Assembly (NCBI RefSeq): GCF_017876295.1
Contig: NZ_JAGINT010000002.1
Coordinates: forward strand, 4,092,001-4,156,000
Origin: Kribbella aluminosa
GTDB taxonomy: Bacteria; Actinomycetota; Actinomycetes; Propionibacteriales; Kribbellaceae
Direction: 5' to 3'
DNA length: 64,000 bases
The notes under the pieces: model-generated
Databases searched by the model: none
Told to the model about the DNA's origin: nothing
What the model saw: only the letters and a program-made list of their open reading frames with translations
Position numbers and translations under genes: made by a program
Part shown: positions 7,958 to 16,309 of the stretch, one piece after another
Numbering within the stretch: the stretch's first letter is position 1
How the letters are laid out: every line of letters starts with the position of its first letter

Positions 7958-8586
7958 CCGGCGTGGTGATCAGGCCGTTGCGGTTCACGGACGACGTGGA
8001 CGCGATGCGGGCGTTCCTGGAAGGGCTCGGACTGCGGTCGCGGATCGAGTCAGAGCGGGGTGGGTGGGTGGACATGCAGGCGGGGCGCGGCATGGTCGCG
8101 TTGCACGATGCGGCGTCGAGCTCGACCGGTGGGCAGGCGGGGCAGACGTCGTTGACGTTCGAGGCGGAGAAGCTCGACGAGTTGGTCGAGCGGCTGGAGC
8201 AGGCCGGGTTCGGCGACGCGTCGGTGTTCGACGAGGCGTACGGCCGGGTGCTGTCGGTCACCGGCCCGGACGGAGCCGTGATCTGGGTCGACGAGCGTAG
8301 CGAGGACATGTACGGCTACAAGCTGTACGACGCGCGCCCGGACGACCGGCTGTCCGTGACGCCGTACCTGGCTGGAGCCGACGAGCCCGCGTGGCGCGCG
8401 TTCCTGGCGGCGATGGGCGTGGATGCGACGGTCCGGTTCGGCCCGGGCGCCGAGTTCGCCGTACGCCTCGACCTGTCCACGACCGAGGACCTGGCCGACG
8501 TACAGGAGCGCGTCCGGGGCATCCGCACCGAGGCCGGCCTGGAGATCACCGACCCGGACGGTCAGCTCGTCGTGGTGCACGGATGA
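7954..8586 (+). CDS. VOC (glyoxalase/bleomycin resistance) family protein
   Basis: A 210-residue protein with two beta-alpha-beta-beta-beta units: residues 1-110 (MRAFLEGLGLRSRIES ... VTGPDGAVIWVDE) and 115-210 (WRAFLAAMGVDATVR ... ITDPDGQLVVVHG). This is the vicinal-oxygen-chelate pseudo-dimer. Metal ligands are not obvious, so it may bind rather than turn over a ligand. It is translationally coupled on both sides, to the RHH gene upstream and to the GNAT gene downstream. Confidence 0.85.
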   Translation: MTGVVIRPLRFTDDVDAMRAFLEGLGLRSRIESERGGWVDMQAGRGMVALHDAASSSTGGQAGQTSLTFEAEKLDELVERLEQAGFGDASVFDEAYGRVLSVTGPDGAVIWVDERSEDMYGYKLYDARPDDRLSVTPYLAGADEPAWRAFLAAMGVDATVRFGPGAEFAVRLDLSTTEDLADVQERVRGIRTEAGLEITDPDGQLVVVHG

Positions 8587-9059
8587 TCCGCCGGGCCGAG
8601 CTGTCCGACGTCGACGCGGTCCGCGCGATCGGTGTGCGGACCTGGCCGGTCGCGTACGGCGGGTTGGTCGCGGACGGGTTCATCACCGACGGACTCGCGC
8701 AGTGGTGGTCCCGCGAGACGGTCGAGCGCGGCATCACGACCGGCGTCACCCTGGTCGCCGAGGACGGTGACGAGCTCGTCGGCATGACCGGGCTCGGCCG
8801 CCAGGGCGACTTCTGGGTGATGTGGAAGCTGTACGTCCTGCCCGGGCACCAGGGCAGGGGGATCGGCAAGGCCTTGCTCGACGCGGCGGTCGCGGCGCTC
8901 CCGGAAGGTACGCCGGAGCTGCTGCTCGACGTTCTCGTGACGAACGAGAAGGCGATCGGCTTCTACCGCTCGCAGGGCTTCGGCGAGCCGCGCCGGGTGC
9001 CGGACCGTGAGCTCGGCGACGACCTGATGTGGATGAGCCTTGACCTCGACCGCACCTGA
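8583..9059 (+). CDS. GNAT family N-acetyltransferase
   Basis: A single-domain GNAT of 158 residues. Motif A is LYVLPGHQGRGIGKALLDAA (the acetyl-CoA pyrophosphate-binding R-x-x-G-x-G/A loop). VTNEKAIGFYRSQGF is the C-terminal motif B. The ATG at 8583 overlaps the VOC stop by 4 bp. The acceptor substrate is unknown. As the last gene of an RHH-VOC-GNAT operon it may modify or detoxify a small metabolite. Confidence 0.88.
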   Translation: MIRRAELSDVDAVRAIGVRTWPVAYGGLVADGFITDGLAQWWSRETVERGITTGVTLVAEDGDELVGMTGLGRQGDFWVMWKLYVLPGHQGRGIGKALLDAAVAALPEGTPELLLDVLVTNEKAIGFYRSQGFGEPRRVPDRELGDDLMWMSLDLDRT

Positions 9060-9195
9060 GGTTGCAGGATCCCTGAAGCGGATGCCGCCCGCGGCGATCA
9101 CGCTGTACGCACTGCCGGCGTCCGCGCTGATCGGCGTACTCGCGCCGCTGTCGCCGCGCAGGATCGCCGCCGGCCACGACCCACAGGCGGCCTGA
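9040..9195 (+). CDS. Possible 51-residue membrane peptide or gene remnant
   Basis: A TTG at 9040 (or an ATG at 9082) opens a frame ending at 9195 with one hydrophobic stretch, AITLYALPASALIGVLAPL, and a charged tail. It overlaps the GNAT end and has no clear ribosome binding site. It could be a single-pass peptide or the decayed end of a permease gene. Nothing else is seen in 9060-9244. Confidence 0.25.
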   Translation: MTSTAPEVAGSLKRMPPAAITLYALPASALIGVLAPLSPRRIAAGHDPQAA

Positions 9196-9244
9196 CCCGG
9201 CCCCGTTGCATACGAACCTGCTGATGATCCGCTAGGTTCTGCGC

Positions 9245-10069
9245 GTGGGCGTACGGGTTCTCGGTCCTCGCGACCTCGCGGCGGCGCGTGCGGTCATCGC
9301 CCGCGATCCGGTGGTGAACGTGTTCGTGGACAGCCTCGTACAGGCGTCCGGACTCGATCCGCGGCGCGGTGCCGAGGTCTGGGGGTACGTCGAGAAGGGT
9401 GCGCTCGAGGCGCTCTGTCATGCCGGCGGGAACATGGTTCCGGTCGGCGCGGACGATGCCGCGCTGCGGGCGTTCGCGGCGTACGCGCTGCGGCGTGGGC
9501 GGAACTGTTTCCAGATCCTCGGGCCGGCCCGCGCGGTCGACCAGCTGTGGACGGTCCTGGAGCCGCACTGGGGCCCGGCCCGCGACGTGCGCGACGACCA
9601 GCCGTTCATGGTGATCGAGGGCGCGCCGGCCATCGCGCCGGATCCGCTGGTCCGCGCGGTGGAGCCGGTCGAGCTGCCGATCCTGTACCCGGCGTGCGTC
9701 GCGATGTACACCGAGGAGGTCGGCGTACCGCCGCAGACCGGGCCGGACGGGACGTTCTACCGGTCCAGGGTCGCGGAGCTGATCCGCGCCGGGCGGGCGT
9801 TCGCTCGGATCGAGGACGGGCGGGTGGTGTTCAAGGCCGAGGTCGGCTCGGTCGGCACCGGGGTCTGCCAGATCCAGGGCGTCTGGGTGGATCCGGAGTA
9901 CCGCGGCCGCGGGCTCGCCGCGCCCGGGATGGCCGCCGTCGTGGAGCTGGCCCGGCAGATCGCGCCGGTCGTGACCCTGTACGTGAACGCCTTCAACCTG
10001 CCGGCCCGGGCGGCGTACGAACGGGTCGGCTTCCGCACCGTCGAGACCTTCGCCACCATCCTGTTCTAA
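9245..10069 (+). CDS. DUF4081/GNAT acetyltransferase (Rv2867c-like)
   Basis: A two-domain protein of 274 residues. The N-terminal half (residues 1-110, VLGPRDLAAARAVIARDPVVNVFV) is the actinobacterial DUF4081 module. The C-terminal half is a GNAT with IQGVWVDPEYRGRGLAAPGM as the CoA loop and NAFNLPARAAYERVGFR as motif B. In mycobacteria this gene directly follows ispG. Here about 3.2 kb of small genes intervene. The GTG at 9245 is the only start before the conserved VRVLGPRD strand. Confidence 0.88.
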   Translation: MGVRVLGPRDLAAARAVIARDPVVNVFVDSLVQASGLDPRRGAEVWGYVEKGALEALCHAGGNMVPVGADDAALRAFAAYALRRGRNCFQILGPARAVDQLWTVLEPHWGPARDVRDDQPFMVIEGAPAIAPDPLVRAVEPVELPILYPACVAMYTEEVGVPPQTGPDGTFYRSRVAELIRAGRAFARIEDGRVVFKAEVGSVGTGVCQIQGVWVDPEYRGRGLAAPGMAAVVELARQIAPVVTLYVNAFNLPARAAYERVGFRTVETFATILF

Positions 10070-10079
10070 GCTCGCACGC

Positions 10080-10439
10080 ATGGCATCGCGCAGTACGAAA
10101 GGTCTGGCCGCTCTGTTCGGCGTGCTCGGGACGCTGCATTTCGTCAAACCCGAGCCGTTCGAGGCGATCGTGCCGAAGGTGCTGCCGCGGAAGAAGGAGC
10201 TCGTCTACGCGTCCGGCGTGGCGGAGCTGGCATGCGCGGCGGGGCTGCTGCACCCGCGGACGCGGCGGCTTGCCGGGCTGGCCAGCGCCGGGCTGCTGGT
10301 CGCGGTGTTCCCGGCGAACGTCCAGATGGCCGCGGACCTGCGCACGAAGGGGTCCCGGACGGCTCAAGCGATCGCTTTCGCGCGGCTGCCCTTGCAGCTG
10401 CCGCTGATCCGGTGGGCGCTGAAGGCTGCCCGCGAATGA
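10080..10439 (+). CDS. DoxX-like membrane protein
   Basis: A 119-residue protein with about three to four hydrophobic segments (LAALFGVLGTLHFVKP, ELVYASGVAELACAAGLL, LAGLASAGLLVAVFPANVQM, LPLQLPLI). The pattern H-F-x-x-P followed by S-G-x-x-E is typical of small DoxX-family proteins. The function is not established. It starts 10 bp after the DUF4081 protein's stop and precedes proS. Confidence 0.72.
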   Translation: MASRSTKGLAALFGVLGTLHFVKPEPFEAIVPKVLPRKKELVYASGVAELACAAGLLHPRTRRLAGLASAGLLVAVFPANVQMAADLRTKGSRTAQAIAFARLPLQLPLIRWALKAARE

Positions 10440-10527
10440 CCTGTGGATAACGTGGTACGACCATCACCGGCGGACCGATATTCTCTCTGATGTCCGGTAC
10501 TCGACTTTTGCACGCTTGGAGACTCCC

Positions 10528-12291
10528 GTGATTTTGCGTATGTCGTCGTTGTTCCTCCGCACCCTTCGCGAGGACCCGGCGGACGCGGAGGTCCCGAGCC
10601 ACAAGCTGCTCGTCCGCGCCGGCTACATCCGCCGTACGGCGCCCGGTATCTACACCTGGCTGCCGCTCGGCCTGCGGGTGCTGCGGAACGTGGAGCGGAT
10701 CGTCCGCGAGGAGATGGACGCGATCGGCGCGCAGGAGCTGGTGTTCCCGGCGCTGCTGCCCCGTGAGCCCTACGAGGCGACCGGCCGCTGGACGGAGTAC
10801 GGGCCGAATCTGTTCCGGCTGAAGGACCGCAAGGGCGCGGACATGCTGCTCGGCCCGACGCACGAGGAGATGTTCACGCTGGTCGTGAAGGACCTCTACT
10901 CGTCGTACAAGGACCTGCCGCTGTCGATCTACCAGATCCAGAACAAGTACCGCGACGAGGCGCGGCCGCGGGCCGGCGTGCTGCGCGGGCGCGAGTTCGT
11001 CATGAAGGACTCGTACTCGTTCGACGTCGACGACGACGGGCTCGCCGCGTCGTACGAGCTGCACCGCTCGGCGTACATCAGGATCTTCGACCGGCTCGGG
11101 TTCGACTACGTGATCGTGCAGGCGATGTCCGGCGCGATGGGCGGGTCCCGGTCCGAGGAGTTCCTGGCGATCGCGCAGAACGGTGAGGACACCTTCGTCC
11201 GTTCGCCGGGCGGGTACGCCGCGAACGTCGAGGCCGTCGTGGTGCCGCAGTCGGCGCCGGTCGACGCGTCCGCCGTACCGGCCGCCGAGGTCGTCGACAC
11301 GCCGGACACGCCGACCATCGACACGCTGGTGGACGCGCTGAACGCGAAGCACGGCCGCACCGACGGGCGCGAGTGGACCGCTGCGGACACGCTGAAGAAC
11401 GTGCTCGTGATGCTGCTGCACCCCGACGGCACCCGCGAGCCGCTGGCGATCGGCGTCCCCGGGGACCGCGCGATCGACGAGAAGCGGCTCGGTGCGCAGG
11501 TGGAGCCGGCCGAGGTGGTGGCGTTCGAGGAGGCGGACTTCGAGAAGTACCCGTCGCTGGCGAAGGGGTACATCGGCCCGGGTGTGCTCGGCGCCGACAA
11601 CACCTCGGGGATCCGGTATCTGCTGGACCCGCGGGTGGCCGAGGGTTCCGCGTGGGTGACCGGTGCGGACAAGTCCGGCTTCCACGTGATCAACCTCGTG
11701 CACGGGCGGGACTTCACCGCGGACGGCACGATCCAGGCCGCAGAGGTCCGCGACGGCGACCAGGCGCCCGACGGTTCGGGTGCGCTGGAGACCGCGCGCG
11801 GGATCGAGATGGGGCACATCTTCCAGCTCGGCCGTAAGTACGCCGACGCGCTCGACCTGAAGGTCCTGGACCAGAACGGCAAGCTCGTCACCGTGACCAT
11901 GGGGTCGTACGGCGTCGGCGTGACCCGTGCGGTGGCCGCGGTCGCGGAGGGGAACCACGACGACCTCGGCCTGATCTGGCCGCGCGAGCTGGCGCCCGCC
12001 GACGTCCATCTGGTTGCTACGGGCAAGGACAAGGAGGTCTTCGACAAGGCCGCGGAGATCGCCGCCGAGTTGGAGGCCCGCGGTCTGACCGTGCTGTACG
12101 ACGACCGCGAGAAGGTCTCCCCAGGCGTCAAGTTCAAGGACGCGGAGCTGCTCGGCGTCCCCACCATCGCCGTAGTCGGCAAGGGCCTCACCGACGGCAC
12201 CATCGAAGTCAAGGACCGCCGCACCGGCAACCGCACCGACGTCCCCGTCGCAGAAGTCGTCGACCACCTGGTAACCACAGTCCGCAGCTGA
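10528..12291 (+). CDS. proS: Prolyl-tRNA synthetase (bacterial type, with editing domain)
   Basis: A class II synthetase of 587 residues that charges tRNA-Pro. Motif 1 lies in the N-terminal block RAGYIRRTAPGIYTWLPLG. Motif 2 is seen in YQIQNKYRDEARPRAGVLRG, and motif 3 in GSYGVGVTRAVAAVAE. The long insert at about residues 225-390 is the YbaK-like cis-editing domain that removes misacylated alanine. The GTG at 10528 (VILRMSSLFLRT) has GGAG 7 nt upstream and fits the family start. The TTG at 10516 would add four residues. Confidence 0.97.
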   Translation: MILRMSSLFLRTLREDPADAEVPSHKLLVRAGYIRRTAPGIYTWLPLGLRVLRNVERIVREEMDAIGAQELVFPALLPREPYEATGRWTEYGPNLFRLKDRKGADMLLGPTHEEMFTLVVKDLYSSYKDLPLSIYQIQNKYRDEARPRAGVLRGREFVMKDSYSFDVDDDGLAASYELHRSAYIRIFDRLGFDYVIVQAMSGAMGGSRSEEFLAIAQNGEDTFVRSPGGYAANVEAVVVPQSAPVDASAVPAAEVVDTPDTPTIDTLVDALNAKHGRTDGREWTAADTLKNVLVMLLHPDGTREPLAIGVPGDRAIDEKRLGAQVEPAEVVAFEEADFEKYPSLAKGYIGPGVLGADNTSGIRYLLDPRVAEGSAWVTGADKSGFHVINLVHGRDFTADGTIQAAEVRDGDQAPDGSGALETARGIEMGHIFQLGRKYADALDLKVLDQNGKLVTVTMGSYGVGVTRAVAAVAEGNHDDLGLIWPRELAPADVHLVATGKDKEVFDKAAEIAAELEARGLTVLYDDREKVSPGVKFKDAELLGVPTIAVVGKGLTDGTIEVKDRRTGNRTDVPVAEVVDHLVTTVRS

Positions 12292-12304
12292 CCCAACCCC
12301 ACCC

Positions 12305-12332
12305 GGCCCCGCTCCCCCCAAGGAGCGGGGCC
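12305..12332 (+). terminator. Hairpin terminator after proS
   Basis: A perfect 11-bp stem GGCCCCGCTCC / GGAGCGGGGCC with a 6-nt loop starts 14 bp after the proS stop. There is no U-tract, as is usual for actinobacterial terminators. The remaining sequence to 12462 shows nothing else. Confidence 0.8.
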
Positions 12333-12462
12333 GCTCCGCGTCCCCACCCCGCACGGGTTCAGCGTCCCTCGGGCGATTGTGGGTGGGGATGTCGAGGAAT
12401 GGTGGGTGGCTTCGATCTGGGGGTGTGGCGCCGAGGGGCGTCTGGGATTGAGGGAGTTGGCG

Positions 12463-13845
12463 ATGAACGAATTTGTGGTGGCCCTGGGTGGGCTCGACGA
12501 GTTGCGGGCGGTTGTGGTGGGGGAGGTGCTCGTCGACGGGGACGCTGGGTATCCGGAGGCGGGGCGGGTGATGATGAATGCGGGCAGGCCGCGGGTTGTG
12601 GTGCGGTGTGTGGGGGCGGGAGACGTGGTGGCGGCGCTGCGGTATGCCGAGGGCAACGATCTGCCGGTTGCGGTGCGGAGCGGCGGGCATCACGCGGCCG
12701 GGTTCGGGACGAACGACGGCGGGGTGGTGATCGACGTACGAGGAATGGACGACGTGCGGGTACTGCCGGACGACGTCGTGCGGGTCGGTACCGGCGCCAC
12801 CTGGGGTCACGTCGCGGGGCGGCTCGGCGAGCTGGGGCTGGCGATCTCGTCGGGTGACACCGCGAGCGTCGGCGTCGGCGGGCTGATGGCCGGCGGCGGC
12901 ATCGGGTGGATGGTCCGCAAGCACGGGCTGGCGATCGACAACGTGGTCGGGGCCGAAGTGGTGACCGCCGACGGCGCGGTACGCCGGGTCGACGCCGCCA
13001 CCGAGCCGGAGCTGTTCTGGGGCCTCCGCGGCGCCGCGGGCGGCCTCGGCGTGGTCACGTCGTACGACATCACCGCCGTGCGGCAGCCGACCGTCCACTT
13101 CGGCACCCTGCTGTACCCGTGGACACAGGCGGAGCAGGTGCTCAAGGGCTGGTCGGAGTACGCCGCCGACGCGCCGGAAGGGCTCACATCCTCGCTGCAG
13201 CTGGCCCCGACGATGATGGCGGATCGGCAGGTCCCGCTCGCGATCCAGCTCTGTTCGACGGACGAGGCGCTCCTCGAACCGCTGCGGCACCTCGGCTCGC
13301 TGATCACCGAGAAGGTCGCCGAGGTCCCGTACGCCGACGTGTTCGTCGACATGGCGATGCCGTCCGAGTGGCGCCCGCGGATCCGCAACGGCTTCTACGC
13401 CACGTGGTCGGACGCCCTGACCACGAAGCTGCTCGAGGCCCGTCCCCGGATCCCCGGGCTCGCGATCGAGATCCGGGCACTCGGCGGCGCGTACGGCGCG
13501 ATGCCCGCGGACGGCACCGCGTTCGCGCACCGGGACGCGCGGTTCCTGGTGAACTCGGTGCTGATGGGATCACCCGGGCAGCAAGGACCCCAGCAGCCGA
13601 AGGACTTCGACGCGCTGTGGCGATCGCTGGAGCCGGACGGTGCGTACCTGAACTTCCTGTCCGACCCGACCGAGGCCGACCTCGACGCCTGCTTCCCGGA
13701 GCCGCACCGCAAGCGGCTGGCCGCGCTCAAGCAGTCCGTCGACCCGGGCCACGTGTTCCGCAACCCGCTCACCGTCCCGCCGCGCCCCGAATGGACCGGC
13801 GGCCGCCGTCACCTGATGAGGTGGGCGATGCGTTCGCGCAGGTAG
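12463..13845 (+). CDS. FAD-linked oxidase (berberine bridge enzyme-like)
   Basis: A 460-residue flavoprotein of the FAD_binding_4 plus BBE type. AVRSGGHHAAGFGTNDGGVV contains the His normally linked covalently to FAD. GLMAGGGIGWMVRKHG is the second FAD-binding stretch. The C-terminal KRLAALKQSVDPGHVFRNP is the BBE tail. Substrates of this class are sugars or natural products. The ATG at 12463 is preceded by AGGGAG. An earlier ATG at 12379 adds an unrelated Trp-rich leader. The 3' end overlaps the convergent sigma-factor gene by 37 bp. Confidence 0.88.
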   Translation: MNEFVVALGGLDELRAVVVGEVLVDGDAGYPEAGRVMMNAGRPRVVVRCVGAGDVVAALRYAEGNDLPVAVRSGGHHAAGFGTNDGGVVIDVRGMDDVRVLPDDVVRVGTGATWGHVAGRLGELGLAISSGDTASVGVGGLMAGGGIGWMVRKHGLAIDNVVGAEVVTADGAVRRVDAATEPELFWGLRGAAGGLGVVTSYDITAVRQPTVHFGTLLYPWTQAEQVLKGWSEYAADAPEGLTSSLQLAPTMMADRQVPLAIQLCSTDEALLEPLRHLGSLITEKVAEVPYADVFVDMAMPSEWRPRIRNGFYATWSDALTTKLLEARPRIPGLAIEIRALGGAYGAMPADGTAFAHRDARFLVNSVLMGSPGQQGPQQPKDFDALWRSLEPDGAYLNFLSDPTEADLDACFPEPHRKRLAALKQSVDPGHVFRNPLTVPPRPEWTGGRRHLMRWAMRSRR

Positions 13846-15021
13846 TTCTGCTCGGCCGTGTTCCGGGTGCGCTCCAGCGCCGCGAGGTAGTTGGCGCGTG
13901 CCCGGTCCGGGCGGCCCGCGAGTTCGTGGAGGTGCGCGAGGACGGACAGCCGGCGGTGGTGGTCACCTACGTACCGGTCGTCGGCCAGCCCTTCGACGAT
14001 CGCGATGCCGGCGTCCGGGCCCTTCGGTCATCGCGACCGCTACGGCCGCGCCGAGCGTCACCATCGGACTCGGGTCGACGCGTTCGAGGAGCCGGTAGAG
14101 GCCGGCGATCTGGATCCAGTCGGTGGTCTCGACCGATTCGGCCTCGCTGTGTACGGCGGCGATCGCGGCCTCCAGCTGGTACGGGCCGACGGCGCCGGCG
14201 CGGAGCGCCTCCTCGACCAGGCGGGTGCCTTCGGCGATCTCGCCGGCGTACCAGCGGGAACGGTCCTGCCGGTCGGCGGGGATCAGGCTGCCGCCCGGAC
14301 CGGTGCGCGCGTCGCGGCGGGCGTGGGTGAGGATCATCAGCGCGAGCAGCCCGGTGACCTCGCCCGACCCACCGACGGACCGGTGCAGCAGCCGCGTGAT
14401 CCGGAGCGCTTCGTCCGCGAGATCCACGCGCTGCAACGACGAGCCCGCGCTGGCGGTGTGACCTTCGTTGAAGATCAGGTACAGCACCTGCAGCACCGCG
14501 CGGAGCCGTACGTCGTACTCCTCGGCCGTCGGCAACTCGAAGCGCGCGCCGGCGATCTGCCGCTTGGCCCGGCTGATCCGCTGCGCCACGGTCGTCTCGC
14601 CGACCAGCAGCGCGGCCGCCACCTCGGCCGTCGTGAGACCGCCGACCGACCGCAGCGTGAGCGCGATCTGCGAGGCCGGGGTGAGCGCCGGATGGCAGCA
14701 GAGCACGAGCAGCCGCACGGTGTCGTCGGTGTCCTCGTGGTAGTCCTCCGGATCGGGATCCGCCGCCCGCAGGAAGTCGTTCAGCTCGCGCTGCCGCCGC
14801 GCGTTGTCCCGCCGCCAGCCGTCCATCATCCGCCGGGTCGCCACGCTGATCAGCCACCCGATCGGCTGCTCCGGTACGCCGTTCTCGCGCCACCGCACGA
14901 ACGCCTCCAGCAGCGCCTCCTGGACGGAGTCCTCGCACTGGTCGAACGCGTCGTACCGCCGGACCAACGCGGCCAGTGCCCGCGGCGCGGCGGCCCGGAT
15001 CGCGGCCTCGACCTCGCTCAC
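13809..15021 (-). pseudogene. ECF42-type sigma factor, frameshifted near its C-terminus
   Basis: Sigma region 2 (FDQCEDSVQEALLEAFVRWRENG, PIGWLISVATRR) and region 4 (LTTAEVAAALLVGETTVAQRISRAKRQI) are followed by the long helical (TPR-like) extension of group ECF42. The first frame runs MSEV... to TEGP at about 14020 and then turns into Arg-rich nonsense. One base less in the GGGCCC run (14017-14022) restores PDAGIAIVEGLADDRY ... RIAHLIR, ending at 13809, for about 403 residues as expected. It overlaps the YCII/DGPF gene upstream by 4 bp, the standard ECF42 pairing. Whether the frameshift is real or a sequencing error cannot be told here. Confidence 0.85.
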
Positions 15022-15407
15022 AACTCGTTGAGCCCCGCGAGGAAGTCGTCCTGGTCGAGCCGGATCTCCCGGAACTCGACGCGCCGGAACTGCGCGAGCG
15101 GGATCAGCGCCGCGATCTCCAGCGCCCGCTCGGGCGAGGTGCAGTTCAGCACCATCGCGCCGGCCAGGTACTCCTTCGTCTCCAGGAACGGCCGGTCCGA
15201 GACGACCGGCGTACCGGCGACCAGTTGGACCTCCTTGGACGGTCCGGGCTCCTCCAGCGCGAGGACCGACACCAGCTCACCCGTCTTCAGCAGGTCGCGG
15301 GCCAGCTCGGCGATGTGCTTCGGTCCACCGGACATCTCCATCAACTGCTGCTCGGTGAAACCTTCGAGTGCTTCGGCGTTGTTGTGGATCAGCAAGAGAA
15401 ACTTCAC
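15018..15407 (-). CDS. YCII-related (DGPF) family protein
   Basis: A 129-residue protein of the ferredoxin-like YCII fold: VKFLLLIHNNAEAL at the start, then VVSDRPFLETKEYLAGAMVLNC, where the family's D-G-P-F motif appears as DRPF. These proteins are routinely encoded beside ECF42 sigma factors and are their regulon members. Their biochemical role is unknown. The start is a GTG at 15407. The stop overlaps the sigma-factor start. Confidence 0.88.
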   Translation of the reverse strand: MKFLLLIHNNAEALEGFTEQQLMEMSGGPKHIAELARDLLKTGELVSVLALEEPGPSKEVQLVAGTPVVSDRPFLETKEYLAGAMVLNCTSPERALEIAALIPLAQFRRVEFREIRLDQDDFLAGLNEL

Positions 15408-15510
15408 CCGGCCATTCTCCCGGATCTGGGGGTGCCTCCCGGTGTCATAGATCTCATCGGCCGGTGTAAAGGTTGAGCGGTACTACGCCCTTACCGGATC
15501 ATGGTCGCCT

Positions 15511-16287
15511 GTGCCTGATGTTTCCTTGCTGACGTTGCTGTTTCTGGTGATCGCGGCCTTCGCGGCGGGGTGGATCGACGCGGTGGTCGGCGGCGGTGGG
15601 CTGCTGCAGCTGCCCGCGATGCTGCTCGGTCTGCCGAACGCTTCGCCCGCGCAGATCCTGTCCACCAACAAGATCTCGTCGCTGTGCGGTACGACGACCA
15701 GCGCGGTCGCGTTCGGTGTCAAGGTGCGTCCGGACCGTAAAACCGTGCTGCCGTTGGCGATTCTGGCCGGCCTCGGTGCCGCGGCCGGTGCGCTCGTCGC
15801 GACCAGGATCCCGATGTCCTGGTTCAAGCCGATCGTGCTGGTGCTGCTCGTCGTGGTCGCGATCTACACCGCGATGAAGCCGTCGCTCGGCGCCCGTACG
15901 GCGTTGCGCTTCGACGGCCGCGACCACTACCTGGCCGCGGCCGGTGTCGGCGTACTGATCGGCTTCTACGACGGCGCGGTCGGGCCTGGGACCGGGTCGT
16001 TCCTGATCTTCGCGCTGGTCGGCCTGCTCGGGTACAACTTCCTGCAGGCCAGCGCGAAGGCGAAGATCGCCAACGTGGCCACGAACCTTGGCGCGATCCT
16101 GGTCTTCGCCCTGCACGGCGCGCCGCTCTGGGGACTCGGCCTGATCATGGGTGCGGCCAACATGCTCGGCGGCCTGCTCGGTGCCCGGACCGCGGTCGCC
16201 CGCGGCAGCCGGTTCGTCCGGGTGATCTTCCTGGTGGTGGTCTCCGCGCTGATCCTGCGACTCGCCTACGACGTGTTCTTCGCGTGA
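15511..16287 (+). CDS. TSUP (TauE/SafE) family permease
   Basis: A 258-residue membrane protein with about eight hydrophobic segments in two repeats. FAAGWIDAVVGGGGLLQLPAM and IGFYDGAVGPGTGSFLIF are the paired signature loops of TauE/SafE transporters. Family members export sulfite, sulfoacetate or other organosulfur anions, and the substrate here is open. The GTG at 15511 is used. Nothing in the 100 bp upstream stands out as a promoter. Confidence 0.88.
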   Translation: MPDVSLLTLLFLVIAAFAAGWIDAVVGGGGLLQLPAMLLGLPNASPAQILSTNKISSLCGTTTSAVAFGVKVRPDRKTVLPLAILAGLGAAAGALVATRIPMSWFKPIVLVLLVVVAIYTAMKPSLGARTALRFDGRDHYLAAAGVGVLIGFYDGAVGPGTGSFLIFALVGLLGYNFLQASAKAKIANVATNLGAILVFALHGAPLWGLGLIMGAANMLGGLLGARTAVARGSRFVRVIFLVVVSALILRLAYDVFFA

Positions 16288-16309
16288 CGCGCGGCGGTAG
16301 GTTGACGTC

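Noticed and set aside
7793..9059. Toxin-antitoxin pair led by the RHH gene
   Set aside because: The following genes are a VOC protein and an ordinary GNAT. The GNAT lacks the compact TacT-like arrangement directly after the RHH gene, and no PIN, RelE or MazF toxin is present.
10440..10527. T-box or other riboswitch upstream of proS
   Set aside because: The 88-bp gap is too short and has no specifier hairpin or T-box sequence.
10144..13530. A 1128-codon open frame on the minus strand
   Set aside because: It is a mirror of proS and the FAD oxidase in the third-position-GC frame, with Arg/Val/Asp-rich low-complexity sequence and no motifs.
13891..15450. A 519-codon plus-strand frame opposite the sigma factor
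   Set aside because: The composition is Arg/Pro/Ala-rich with no domain. The sigma region 2 and 4 motifs are on the other strand.
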